From CAZGUH01 sp964529005 (GTDB lineage Bacteria; Actinomycetota; Acidimicrobiia; Acidimicrobiales; Ilumatobacteraceae), in NCBI GenBank assembly GCA_964529005.1, contig CAZGUH010000071.1:1-13062 (forward strand): DNA of 13,062 bases, in the 5' to 3' direction. Made by a program: the position numbers and the translations under genes. Below are positions 5,567 through 11,986 of this stretch, in pieces. Each line of letters starts with the position of its first letter. Position 1 is the first letter of the stretch. The notes under the pieces were generated by a model. That model was given only the letters and a program-made list of their open reading frames with translations, did no database searches and was not told the origin of the DNA.

Positions 5567-6648
5567 ACGTCCCCACCCCCCATCGACGCCGTGGTCGGAA
5601 GCATCGACAAAGGCTCGCGCGCGCCGTCGGCAGCGGCCAACCTGACGGCGATGTCGATGATCTGATCCTCCTGGCCTCCGACCAGCTTTCGTTCCCCGCA
5701 CTCGAGCAGGATCTCGGCGCCGGACACGCCGTAGCGCTCCCCCGCCCGGTACGCGTGCTTGAGGAAGCTGGAATACACGCCGGTGTAGCCCATGATCAGG
5801 CTCAAGCGGTCGAGCACGCACTCGCCGTCCATCACCGGACGGACGATGTCCTCGGCGACGTCGAACATCCGCAGCGGATCGATCCCGGTCTTGATGCCCG
5901 ACTTCTCCAGCACCGCGACCAACGCCTCCGTCGGCGTGTTGCCCGACCCGGCGCCGAAGCTGCGCGTGCACCCGTCGACCTGCCGCGCTCCCGCGCGGAT
6001 GGCGAGCACGGTGTTCGCCACACCGAGGCTCAGGTTCTGGTGAGCGTGGAAACCGACCTGCGCACGATCGCCGATCGCAGCGACGAGCGCGGCGACGCGA
6101 TCGGTGGCTTCGTCGAGGATCAGCGCGCCGGCCGAGTCGACGACGTACACGCACTCGCATCCGGCGTCGACCATGATCCGCGCCTGGTCTGCCAGCGCCT
6201 CGGGCGGCGAGGTGTGCGCCATCATCAGGAAACCGACCGTCTCGGCGCCGAGCGACTTCGCCAGCGCGAAGTGCTGCTCGGAGATGTCTGCCTCCGTGCA
6301 GTGCGTCGCGATCCGGATGATCGACACGCCGAGATCGACCGCCGCCCGAAGGTCGTCCATGGTGCCGACGCCAGGCAGCATCAACGCCGCGATCCGGGCG
6401 TGGGTCGCGGCGTCCACCGCGGCCGCCAGCAGCTCTCGCTCGTCGACGCGGGAGAAGCCGTAGTTGTACGAGGAGCCCGCCAGACCGTCGCCGTGGCTGA
6501 CCTCGATGACGGGCACGCCGGCCGAGTCGAGGCCGGCGACGACCGCCCTTACGTCGCCGGTCGTGAAGCGGTGCGACTTGGCGTGCGAGCCGTCGCGCAG
6601 GGAGGAATCGGTGACGCGGACGTCGATGCCGTCGAGGACCTGGCTCAT
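5563..6648 (-). CDS. mhpE: 4-hydroxy-2-oxovalerate aldolase (MhpE/DmpG/HsaF-like)
   Basis: A 361-residue class II pyruvate aldolase that splits 4-hydroxy-2-oxoacids into pyruvate and an aldehyde, normally in a complex that channels the aldehyde to the acylating dehydrogenase encoded just upstream. The N terminus carries TDSSLRDGSHA with Arg18, Asp19 (metal) and His22 (catalytic base). The second metal site is HAH at residues 201-203 in VGFHAHQN. The C-terminal part has GYTGVYSSFLKHAYR and VGGQEDQIIDIA, regions used for partner contact and typical of bacterial DmpG-type enzymes. The start is fixed by an ATGA overlap: ATG at 6648-6646 shares bases with the dehydrogenase stop, so the two are translationally coupled. 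The stop overlaps the hydratase start in the same manner. Slightly longer than common family members because of a Gly/Met-containing tail. Confidence 0.95.
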   Translation of the reverse strand: MSQVLDGIDVRVTDSSLRDGSHAKSHRFTTGDVRAVVAGLDSAGVPVIEVSHGDGLAGSSYNYGFSRVDERELLAAAVDAATHARIAALMLPGVGTMDDLRAAVDLGVSIIRIATHCTEADISEQHFALAKSLGAETVGFLMMAHTSPPEALADQARIMVDAGCECVYVVDSAGALILDEATDRVAALVAAIGDRAQVGFHAHQNLSLGVANTVLAIRAGARQVDGCTRSFGAGSGNTPTEALVAVLEKSGIKTGIDPLRMFDVAEDIVRPVMDGECVLDRLSLIMGYTGVYSSFLKHAYRAGERYGVSGAEILLECGERKLVGGQEDQIIDIAVRLAAADGAREPLSMLPTTASMGGGDV

Positions 6649-7553
6649 GGGGTGCGCTCCTTCGTGCGGATCGCGCTGGCGATGGTCTCGCCGACGCGGC
6701 ACGCGGCGGCGGTCATGATGTCGAGGTTTCCTGCGTACGGCGGAAGGTAATCGCCGGCGCCTTCGACCTCGACGAAGATCGCGACCCGATCCCTGCCGCC
6801 GGGTCCCACGGCGTCGTCGAACTGCGGCGGCACGCGCAGGCGATACCCGGGGACGTACTGCTGGACGTCGGCCACGATCTCGTCGATCGAACGGGTGACC
6901 GCGTCGCGGTCGGTTCCGGGTTCGAGCGAGCAGAAGATCGTGTCGCGCATGATCAACGGCGGCTCCGCGGGGTTCAGCACGATAATCGCCTTGCTGGTCT
7001 CGGCCCCACCCATCTCGCGCACCGCCGCCGCCGTCGTGCGCGTGAACTCGTCGATGTTGTGCCGGGTGCCCGGGCCGGCCGAGCGCGAGGCCACCGACGC
7101 GACGATCTCGGCATAGTGCACCGTGCACACGCGCGACACCGCGTACACCATCGGGATCGTCGCCTGGCCGCCGCACGTCACCATGTTCACGTTGCGCGCG
7201 CCGAGGTGCTCGCCGAGGTTCACCGGCGGGATGACGTACGGCCCGATCGCAGCCGGCGTGAGGTCGATCGCCACGATGCCGGCATCCGCGTACCGCGGCG
7301 CGTTGGCGACGTGGACCGATGCCGACGTCGCCTCGAACACGATGTCGGGCAGCTCGCTCTGCCGCAGCAGCCAATCGACGCCCTCGGACGACGCCTCGAC
7401 GCCCATCCGCCGGGCGATCGCCAACCCCTCGCTGCGGGGATCGACGCCGACCATCGACAAGACATCGAGGACCTCCGAGCGCATCAGTTTGAAGAGGAGG
7501 TCCGTGCCGATGTTGCCTGACCCGACGATCGACACCCGTGCCGGACGATTCAT
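6645..7553 (-). CDS. mhpF: Acetaldehyde dehydrogenase, acylating (MhpF/DmpF/HsaG-like)
   Basis: A 302-residue NAD-dependent aldehyde dehydrogenase that turns the aldehyde from the aldolase into acetyl-CoA or propionyl-CoA. The N-terminal nucleotide motif is VGSGNIGTDLLFK from residue 10, and the catalytic thiol is Cys127 in MVTCGGQATIPMV. The LTPAAIGPYVIPPVNL stretch and the C-terminal RVPPQFDD and GAGDYLPPYAGNLDIMTAAA blocks are typical. I chose the ATG at 7553 because homologues begin a few residues before the glycine motif; an in-frame GTG at 7616, 10 bp after the FAH-family stop, would add 21 unlikely residues. The ribosome site for 7553 is weak. It is separated by 73 bp from the gene before it and overlaps the aldolase by 4 bp, consistent with the known 1:1 enzyme complex. 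Confidence 0.94.
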   Translation of the reverse strand: MNRPARVSIVGSGNIGTDLLFKLMRSEVLDVLSMVGVDPRSEGLAIARRMGVEASSEGVDWLLRQSELPDIVFEATSASVHVANAPRYADAGIVAIDLTPAAIGPYVIPPVNLGEHLGARNVNMVTCGGQATIPMVYAVSRVCTVHYAEIVASVASRSAGPGTRHNIDEFTRTTAAAVREMGGAETSKAIIVLNPAEPPLIMRDTIFCSLEPGTDRDAVTRSIDEIVADVQQYVPGYRLRVPPQFDDAVGPGGRDRVAIFVEVEGAGDYLPPYAGNLDIMTAAACRVGETIASAIRTKERTP

Positions 7554-7626
7554 TCGAGCATCATGCTGTGGGGTCTCCGACGGGCACACGGCCTCGTGCC
7601 ATTCGCTGGGACGCACTCCGCGGCGC

Positions 7627-8472
7627 TCACCGCGACGCCTCGTCGACGACGCACGGGTTGACGAGCGAGCCGATCCCTTCGATGCGCACCTCGACGACGT
7701 CGCCGGAGCGCAGCACTCGTCGCGGCTCGCGGAACCACCCGACGCCCGGTGGGGTGCCGGTCGCGATGACGTCTCCGGGCTCCAGCGTGAAGTGGTGGCT
7801 GCAGTAGGAGACGAGCTCCGCGACGCTGAAGATCATGTCGGCGGTCGATGCCTTCTGCAGCACTTCGCCGGACACGATGCACGAGATGCCGAGAGCCTGC
7901 GGGTCCCCGATCTCGTCCGCGGTCACGATCTCGGGTCCCATCGGGCAGAACGAGTCGAGCGACTTGCCGCGCACCCACTGCTGGTCGGCGAACTGGAGGT
8001 CGCGCGCCGACACGTCGTTCAGGCAGCAGTAGCCGAGCACGTGCTCCAGCGCCGTCTCGAGGGAAACACGCGTCGCGGTGCGCCCGATGCAGACGGCGAG
8101 CTCTGCTTCGAAGTCGACGGCGCTCGTCAGATCGGCGCGCCACCGGATCGCATCCCCCGGCCCGATCACGGACGTCGGGTACTTGGCGAAGATCAGCGGC
8201 GCCCGGGGAACCTCGAACGCCCCCTCGGTGGCGTGGTCGACGTAGTTGAGGCCGATCGCGACCACCTTCCCCGGCCGCGGGATCGGCGCCGCCCGCACCA
8301 GCCCGTCGAGGCCGACGAGCGGGTGGCGCTGCGGCTCCGACCGCAGGTCGTCGACCGCCCGGAGCCACGCGGGGAGGTCGGTCGAGCCGATCGGGCCGGA
8401 GAGCCGAACGCCGTCGCCGACCACGAGGCCGGCACGGACGCCGCTCCCCTCCCTGAACGTGGCGATCCGCAT
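7627..8472 (-). CDS. Fumarylacetoacetate hydrolase (FAH) family protein
   Basis: A 281-residue FAH-fold enzyme; the family includes fumarylpyruvate and acylpyruvate hydrolases, 2-hydroxyhepta-2,4-diene-1,7-dioate isomerases and oxaloacetate decarboxylases. Metal ligands are visible: Glu122 and Glu124 in DFEAEL, and Asp153 in CLNDVSARD. GLNYVDHATE with His80, PLIFAKYPTSVIGP and the C-terminal GDVIATGTPPGVG are characteristic. The reading frame stays open to 8595, but AAAGGGG at 8483-8487 and neighbours, 8 nt before the ATG at 8472, and the typical MRIATF opening fix the start. First gene of the meta-pathway operon and divergent from the IclR gene, so probably controlled by it. In this setting it may hydrolyse, isomerise or decarboxylate a ring-fission product before the hydratase acts; the exact reaction cannot be told. 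Confidence 0.92.
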   Translation of the reverse strand: MRIATFREGSGVRAGLVVGDGVRLSGPIGSTDLPAWLRAVDDLRSEPQRHPLVGLDGLVRAAPIPRPGKVVAIGLNYVDHATEGAFEVPRAPLIFAKYPTSVIGPGDAIRWRADLTSAVDFEAELAVCIGRTATRVSLETALEHVLGYCCLNDVSARDLQFADQQWVRGKSLDSFCPMGPEIVTADEIGDPQALGISCIVSGEVLQKASTADMIFSVAELVSYCSHHFTLEPGDVIATGTPPGVGWFREPRRVLRSGDVVEVRIEGIGSLVNPCVVDEASR

Positions 8473-8516
8473 CCTCGAGGCCCCTTTCCGACTCCACGCC
8501 CACTCGAGCCGCCGCC

Positions 8517-8522
8517 AACCTA
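8517..8522 (-). promoter_or_regulatory. Candidate -10 element (TAGGTT) for the FAH-hydratase operon
   Basis: On the minus strand TAGGTT again fits TANNNT and is embedded in the same CCTAGGTTG nonamer found before the dehydrogenase starting at 4625. The expected start near 8510 gives a leader of about 38 nt that includes the ribosome site at 8481-8487. No -35 match is evident, which would suit an activator-dependent promoter. Confidence 0.42.
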
Positions 8523-8525
8523 GGA

Positions 8526-8578
8526 CGGCGTCGCCGGGCACGCCCGGGGGCGGTCCCACTCGCCGGTACGGCGACGCC
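8526..8578. repeat. Inverted GGCGTCGCCG repeats in the FAH/IclR divergent region
   Basis: GGCGTCGCCG at 8527-8536 and its complement CGGCGACGCC at 8569-8578 are separated by 32 bp. The first copy is itself an 11-bp palindrome, CGGCGTCGCCG at 8526-8536, and the second nearly so. They lie just upstream of the candidate FAH-operon -10. They could be a second regulator site or chance in GC-rich DNA. Confidence 0.28.
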
Positions 8579-8587
8579 AAACCTCGG

Positions 8588-8606
8588 CGTTCCACTCAGT
8601 GGACCG
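8588..8606. promoter_or_regulatory. Palindromic operator candidate for the IclR regulator
   Basis: TCCACTCAGTGGA at 8591-8603 is a perfect 13-bp palindrome around a central C, extending with one mismatch per side to CG/CG at 8588-8606. It sits between the two divergent -10 candidates: centre about 87 bp upstream of the predicted FAH-operon start and about 62 bp upstream of the predicted IclR start. IclR-family proteins bind short palindromes of this kind, often as activators of an adjacent catabolic operon and as repressors of their own gene. It is the only such perfect site I found in the 221-bp gap. Confidence 0.55.
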
Positions 8607-8646
8607 GGGTCGCGCGGGTGAGCCACACTGAAAGGCGCCGGACGGG

Positions 8647-8652
8647 TACTGT
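8647..8652 (+). promoter_or_regulatory. Candidate -10 element (TACTGT) for the IclR gene
   Basis: TACTGT fits TANNNT and would start a transcript near 8659, giving a leader of about 35 nt with the GGGGGGAGG ribosome site at 8682-8690. No convincing -35 is seen. Confidence 0.38.
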
Positions 8653-8693
8653 GACGACCGGCACGCAGTGCAGGGGAAGATGGGGGGAGGCCA

Positions 8694-9473
8694 ATGGTCC
8701 TGACCGCAGACCCGGTGACACCGTCGGTCGACGAGCACGGCGCGAAGTCGGTGCTCGGCCGAATCAGCCTGGTGCTCGACGCCTTCGACGAGGTCCACGA
8801 CGAGCTGACGCTGAGCGAGCTCACCGAGCGATGTGAGCTGCCGAAGTCGACGGTTCATCGCCTCGCCGAGCAACTGGTTGGTTTGGGGTGGCTCGAGCGC
8901 GGTCCTCGCGGCTACCGCGTCGGAATGCGGTTGTTCGAGATCGGTGGTCTCGCCCGCCGGCGGGCTCGCATGCGCGACAACGCGATGCCGTTCATGCAGG
9001 AGCTCGCGGCCGCCACGCACTGCGCCGTGCACCTCGGCATCCTCGACGGCTTCGAGGTCGTCTACCTGGCAACCGTCCCCGCCCGGGGCCTCGAGCTTCC
9101 GACGCGTGAAGGTGGGCGGATGCCTGCCTCGTGCACCGGTCTCGGCAAGGCGATGCTCGCCTTCTCCGACGACCACGTGATCGAGCTGGCGATCTCGCGG
9201 GGCTGCGAACACCACGGGTTCGCGCCGCTGCCGCCGGACGCGCTGCGCGCCGAGCTGGCCACGATCGCCCGCGTCGGCGTGGCGTTCGACCGCGAGGAAG
9301 GTCATCCCGGCGTCGCCTGCGCTGCGGCGCCGATCCGCGGGTCCGGCCGGGCGATCGCCGCGATCTCGGTGACCGGCCGTGCCGCCGACTTCGAGTTCGA
9401 GCGCGCCAGCCGCCTGGCGCGCCATGCCGCGGCCGGCATCTGGTCGGAGCTCGTCCGGCGCCGCGCGTTCTGA
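8694..9473 (+). CDS. IclR family transcriptional regulator
   Basis: A 259-residue cytoplasmic DNA-binding regulator. The N-terminal winged helix-turn-helix spans roughly residues 18-80, with the recognition part in LSELTERCELPKSTVHRLAE at 40-59. The remainder is the IclR effector-binding domain, showing MPASCTGLGKAMLAF and GVAFDREEGHPGVACAAAPI. GGGGGGAGG at 8682-8690 precedes the ATG by only 3 nt; if the poly-G part pairs, spacing is near 6. It is divergent from the FAH-hydratase operon, the classic layout for a pathway-specific IclR regulator that senses an aromatic or ring-fission acid (compare PcaR/PobR and MhpR). Its gene converges on the KstD-like gene and shares a terminator with it. 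The effector cannot be inferred from sequence. Confidence 0.94.
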   Translation: MVLTADPVTPSVDEHGAKSVLGRISLVLDAFDEVHDELTLSELTERCELPKSTVHRLAEQLVGLGWLERGPRGYRVGMRLFEIGGLARRRARMRDNAMPFMQELAAATHCAVHLGILDGFEVVYLATVPARGLELPTREGGRMPASCTGLGKAMLAFSDDHVIELAISRGCEHHGFAPLPPDALRAELATIARVGVAFDREEGHPGVACAAAPIRGSGRAIAAISVTGRAADFEFERASRLARHAAAGIWSELVRRRAF

Positions 9474-9499
9474 CAGCACCGCTGCGGCGCCTGCCGTCC

Positions 9500-9537
9500 C
9501 GATCTCCCGAGCCCTCCTGGCGGGCCCCGGGAGATCG
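9500..9537. terminator. Bidirectional terminator hairpin between IclR and KstD-like genes
   Basis: CGATCTCCCG at 9500-9509 and CGGGAGATCG at 9528-9537 are perfect 10-bp arms; after a small internal loop GCCC (9511-9514) pairs with GGGC (9522-9525). It is centred in the 79-bp gap between two convergent stop codons. There is no long T-run, as is common in high-GC actinobacteria. Confidence 0.7.
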
Positions 9538-9552
9538 ACGCAGCTTCTGTCG

Positions 9553-11241
9553 TCAGCTGGCGCGCTGTGCCGCCGGCGCCCGCCCGGCGGCGTGGCGCGA
9601 GGCGATGTAGCCGAACACCATCGCCGGCGCGAGCGTCCCACCGGCGCCGGGGTACTCGTGGCCCATGACCGACGCCGAGCAGTTGCCGGTGGCGTAGAGC
9701 CCATCGATCACCGAGCCGTCGGTGCGCAGGACCCGCGCGTGCTCGTCGCACAGCAGCCCGCCCTTCGTGCCCAGATCCGCCGGCACCAGCCGGCAGGCGT
9801 AGAACGGCGGCTTGCCGATCGGCGCGAGGCAGGGGTTGGGCTCGATCGTCGGATCCGCGTAGTAGCGGTCGTACGCGCTGTCGCCCTTGCCGAAGTCGAG
9901 ATCGCGGCCCGCCGCGACGAGCGCGTTCCACCGCTCGACCGTGCTCGTCAGCGCCGCCGCGGGAACGTCGATGCCCTGCGCGAGCTTCGCCAGCGTGTCG
10001 GCGATGACGACGTCGCCGTTCGCCGTCCACTCCTTCGGCGCCGGCAGCCGCGGCGGCACACCCATCACCGGGTAGCGGTTGCGGAAGTGCTGGTCGAAGA
10101 TCATGAACGACGGGATGTGAGAGATGCCGGTCTTGTGGTGCTGGTCGTACATGATGTGGACGAAGTTCACGTACGGCAGCGCCTCGTTGAGGTAGCGCTT
10201 ACCCGCGCTGTTGACCACGATCGAGCCGGGCAGCGTGCGCTCGGCGATGATGAACCGCGCGGTCTCCCCCATCTGGATGCCCGGGCCCCACCACGCGTCG
10301 TCCATCAGATCGACCGCGGCGCCGATCGCCATCCCGGCCTTGATCGCGTCACCGGTGTTGCCCGCCGCGCCGGACGTCCACGTCGCGTTGATCGGCTCCT
10401 GCTGGTATTCGTGGCGCATCTCCGCGTTGCGCTCGAACCCGCCGGCGGCGAGGATCACGCCGCGCCGCGCCCGGATGCACAGGCTGCGGCCGTCGCGCTC
10501 GACCCGGATGCCGGTCACCCTGTCGCCCTCGACGATCAGCTCCCGCATCGGTGTCGACAACCACAGCGGCACACCGGCGTCGTGCAGCGCGAGCCGCAAG
10601 CGGGCGATGCCGGCGGCGCCGAGCGACAGCATCTTGCGCCCCACCAGCTTGGCGTACGCGCTGCGTGCGGCGACGATCGCCGTCGTCCTGCGCCCTTCCC
10701 ACGTGCGCATCGCCTGGGCCATCGCCCGGAAGTCGCGCGCCGTCATCCACAGCCCGTTCGGGATGCGCATGACGTTCTCGTTGTTGACCTCGTCGAACCC
10801 CTTCAGCAACCGAGCGTCGATCGGCAGCGGCTCGATCGTGCGTCCCATCGGGTCGCCGCCGGGCGCCTCGGGGTGATAGTCGGAGTAGCCGGGGATCCAG
10901 CGGTACTGGATCCACTTGCTCTTGGCGAGCATCGCGTACATCGGCGGGCCGTTGTCGACGAAGGCGTCGATGCGCTCGGGCGCGACGCGGTCGCCGATGA
11001 TCGCCTGGAGGTACGTGCGGGCGCGTTCGCGCGAATCGCGCACGCCCGACCGGACGAGCTCGGCGTTGTTCGGCACCCAGATCGCGCCGCCGGAGAGCGC
11101 GCTCGACCCGCCGTAGGCCGGCATCTTCTCGACCATCAGCGTGCGCAGGCCCTCGTTGGCGGCCGTCAGCGCAGCGACCATCCCTCCGTTGCCTGAGCCC
11201 ACGACGACCGCGTCGTACTCCTCGTCCCAACGATCAGGCAC
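9553..11241 (-). CDS. KstD-like FAD-dependent 3-ketosteroid dehydrogenase family flavoprotein
   Basis: A 562-residue flavoprotein of the 3-oxosteroid 1-dehydrogenase / fumarate-reductase group, which introduces double bonds next to ketones using FAD. The N-terminal dinucleotide motif is GSGNGG at residues 15-20, followed by VEKMPAYGGSSALSGG. ILAAGGFERN is at 263-272. The catalytic residues of Rhodococcus KstD1 (Tyr119, Tyr318, Tyr487, Gly491) have good counterparts in Tyr119, Tyr357 (NEALPYV), Tyr530 and Gly534 (GHEYPGAGG), favouring a true delta1-dehydrogenase over the delta4-(5-alpha) type, though paralogues acting on other cyclic ketones exist. Translation starts at GTG with AGGGGAGGG at 11247-11255, 5 nt upstream. 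It lies 126 bp downstream of the SnoaL-like gene on the same strand and may be co-transcribed. The 126-bp gap holds a 12-bp palindrome, GTCGCCGGCGAC at 11324-11335, of unknown meaning. Confidence 0.9.
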   Translation of the reverse strand: MPDRWDEEYDAVVVGSGNGGMVAALTAANEGLRTLMVEKMPAYGGSSALSGGAIWVPNNAELVRSGVRDSRERARTYLQAIIGDRVAPERIDAFVDNGPPMYAMLAKSKWIQYRWIPGYSDYHPEAPGGDPMGRTIEPLPIDARLLKGFDEVNNENVMRIPNGLWMTARDFRAMAQAMRTWEGRRTTAIVAARSAYAKLVGRKMLSLGAAGIARLRLALHDAGVPLWLSTPMRELIVEGDRVTGIRVERDGRSLCIRARRGVILAAGGFERNAEMRHEYQQEPINATWTSGAAGNTGDAIKAGMAIGAAVDLMDDAWWGPGIQMGETARFIIAERTLPGSIVVNSAGKRYLNEALPYVNFVHIMYDQHHKTGISHIPSFMIFDQHFRNRYPVMGVPPRLPAPKEWTANGDVVIADTLAKLAQGIDVPAAALTSTVERWNALVAAGRDLDFGKGDSAYDRYYADPTIEPNPCLAPIGKPPFYACRLVPADLGTKGGLLCDEHARVLRTDGSVIDGLYATGNCSASVMGHEYPGAGGTLAPAMVFGYIASRHAAGRAPAAQRAS

Positions 11242-11367
11242 TCCGACCCTCCCCTGTTCCAGACACCGACGGATCCGCCGTCACGCGGGACCCGTTCAGC
11301 TCCCCGCTTGCGACCGTACAGGCGTCGCCGGCGACCAGCAGCCGCCGATTCCGATCAGCGGCACGGC

Positions 11368-11853
11368 TCACCGCGCCTCGCGCACACCAGCGGGAAAGCC
11401 GCCCGGCAGCGGATCGAGCTGGAGGTAGTCGAGACGCAGGCTGGCGATGCTCCACCGGCCGTTCTCGCACTCGTAGCGCTCGTGGTAGTGGCCGAAGCCG
11501 CGTACACCGATCGGACCGTCGGGACCGTGATCGAACGCCACCAGGTCCCGCATCGCCCACGTTCCTCGCGCCGTGACCGGGGACTCGAGCTCGATCTCGG
11601 GCATGTACGCCTGATGGACCGATCGAACCGTCGCCATCGACCGTTCGAGGAACGCGGCGATGTCGTCGGGTCCACGCAGGACATGCTCGGCGGGCGGGAA
11701 CGGACCGAACACGGCGTCCGCGGTGAACACCTCGCGCATCAGCGCCCAGTCCTTCCGGTCGAGCGCGCGGCAGTAGCGCGCCTTGAGCTGTTTGATCTCC
11801 TCGATGGCGACGAGCCGCGCCACGCTGGCCTCGACGCCCGACGACTCCTCCAT
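11368..11853 (-). CDS. SnoaL-like / NTF2-like domain protein
   Basis: A 161-residue protein of the nuclear transport factor 2 fold, which forms a small cone-shaped pocket used by isomerases, cyclases, dehydratases and ring-hydroxylating dioxygenase small subunits. The N-terminal helix IEEIKQLKARYCRALDRKDW (residues 17-36) followed by LMREVFTADAVF is the usual SnoaL_4 pattern, and later blocks (GYxER-like HYHERYE, then GRWSIASLRL) complete the fold. The open frame continues upstream, but the ATG at 11853 has a strong ribosome site, GGGGGAGG at 11859-11866, 5 nt away. It precedes the KstD-like gene and is divergent from the LLM oxidoreductase. A role as a steroid isomerase-like or dehydratase partner is plausible but unproven; many such proteins remain uncharacterised. 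Confidence 0.87.
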   Translation of the reverse strand: MEESSGVEASVARLVAIEEIKQLKARYCRALDRKDWALMREVFTADAVFGPFPPAEHVLRGPDDIAAFLERSMATVRSVHQAYMPEIELESPVTARGTWAMRDLVAFDHGPDGPIGVRGFGHYHERYECENGRWSIASLRLDYLQLDPLPGGFPAGVREAR

Positions 11854-11874
11854 CGGCGCCTCCCCCGTCACCGT

Positions 11875-11914
11875 CGCCGCCCCGGCGGCGGATCGCCAGG
11901 CCGGCATCCCGGCC
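11875..11914. promoter_or_regulatory. Two adjacent GC inverted repeats in the SnoaL/LLM divergent region
   Basis: CGCCGCC/GGCGGCG pair around CC at 11875-11890, and GGCCGG/CCGGCC pair around CATC at 11899-11914. They lie in the 133-bp gap between two divergent start codons, where promoters and regulator sites are expected. Their base composition makes chance formation quite possible, and no clear -10 was found here for either gene. Confidence 0.25.
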
Positions 11915-11986
11915 AATGAGACGTGCGCGACGCGGTACGCAGCCGCGGCGACCAACATCTCACGAGACCGACAGGAGGGGGACCGG

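Noticed and set aside
4748..6160. Long N-terminal extension of the hydratase frame into the aldolase gene
   Set aside because: The added 198 residues are Arg-rich and antifunctional-looking, lying out of frame inside the aldolase. A true fusion is not supported.
5563..7374. Long N-terminal extension (about 240 residues) of the aldolase frame
   Set aside because: The extension is Arg/Gly-rich and overlies the acetaldehyde dehydrogenase gene. The aldolase homology begins at the ATG at 6648 in an ATGA overlap.
7554..7616. GTG start at 7616 for the acetaldehyde dehydrogenase
   Set aside because: It adds 21 residues not expected before the glycine motif; homologues start close to the ATG at 7553.
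8473..8595. 41-residue upstream extension of the FAH-family protein
   Set aside because: It would cover the promoter region, and a ribosome site lies 8 nt before the ATG at 8472, where the family-typical N terminus begins.
7550..8824. 424-codon minus-strand frame through the FAH gene into the IclR gene
   Set aside because: The translation is Arg/Pro-rich without motifs, in a different frame from the FAH-family protein, and crosses the divergent regulatory gap.
9379..11196. 605-codon open frame on the plus strand opposite the KstD-like gene
   Set aside because: Its product is Arg/His/Asp/Val-rich low-complexity sequence with no domain motif. It is a shadow of the high third-position GC of the real minus-strand gene.
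11783..11986. 68-codon N-terminal extension of the LLM oxidoreductase
   Set aside because: It overlaps the start of the divergent SnoaL-like gene, and a strong AGGAGGGGG site marks the ATG at 11987.
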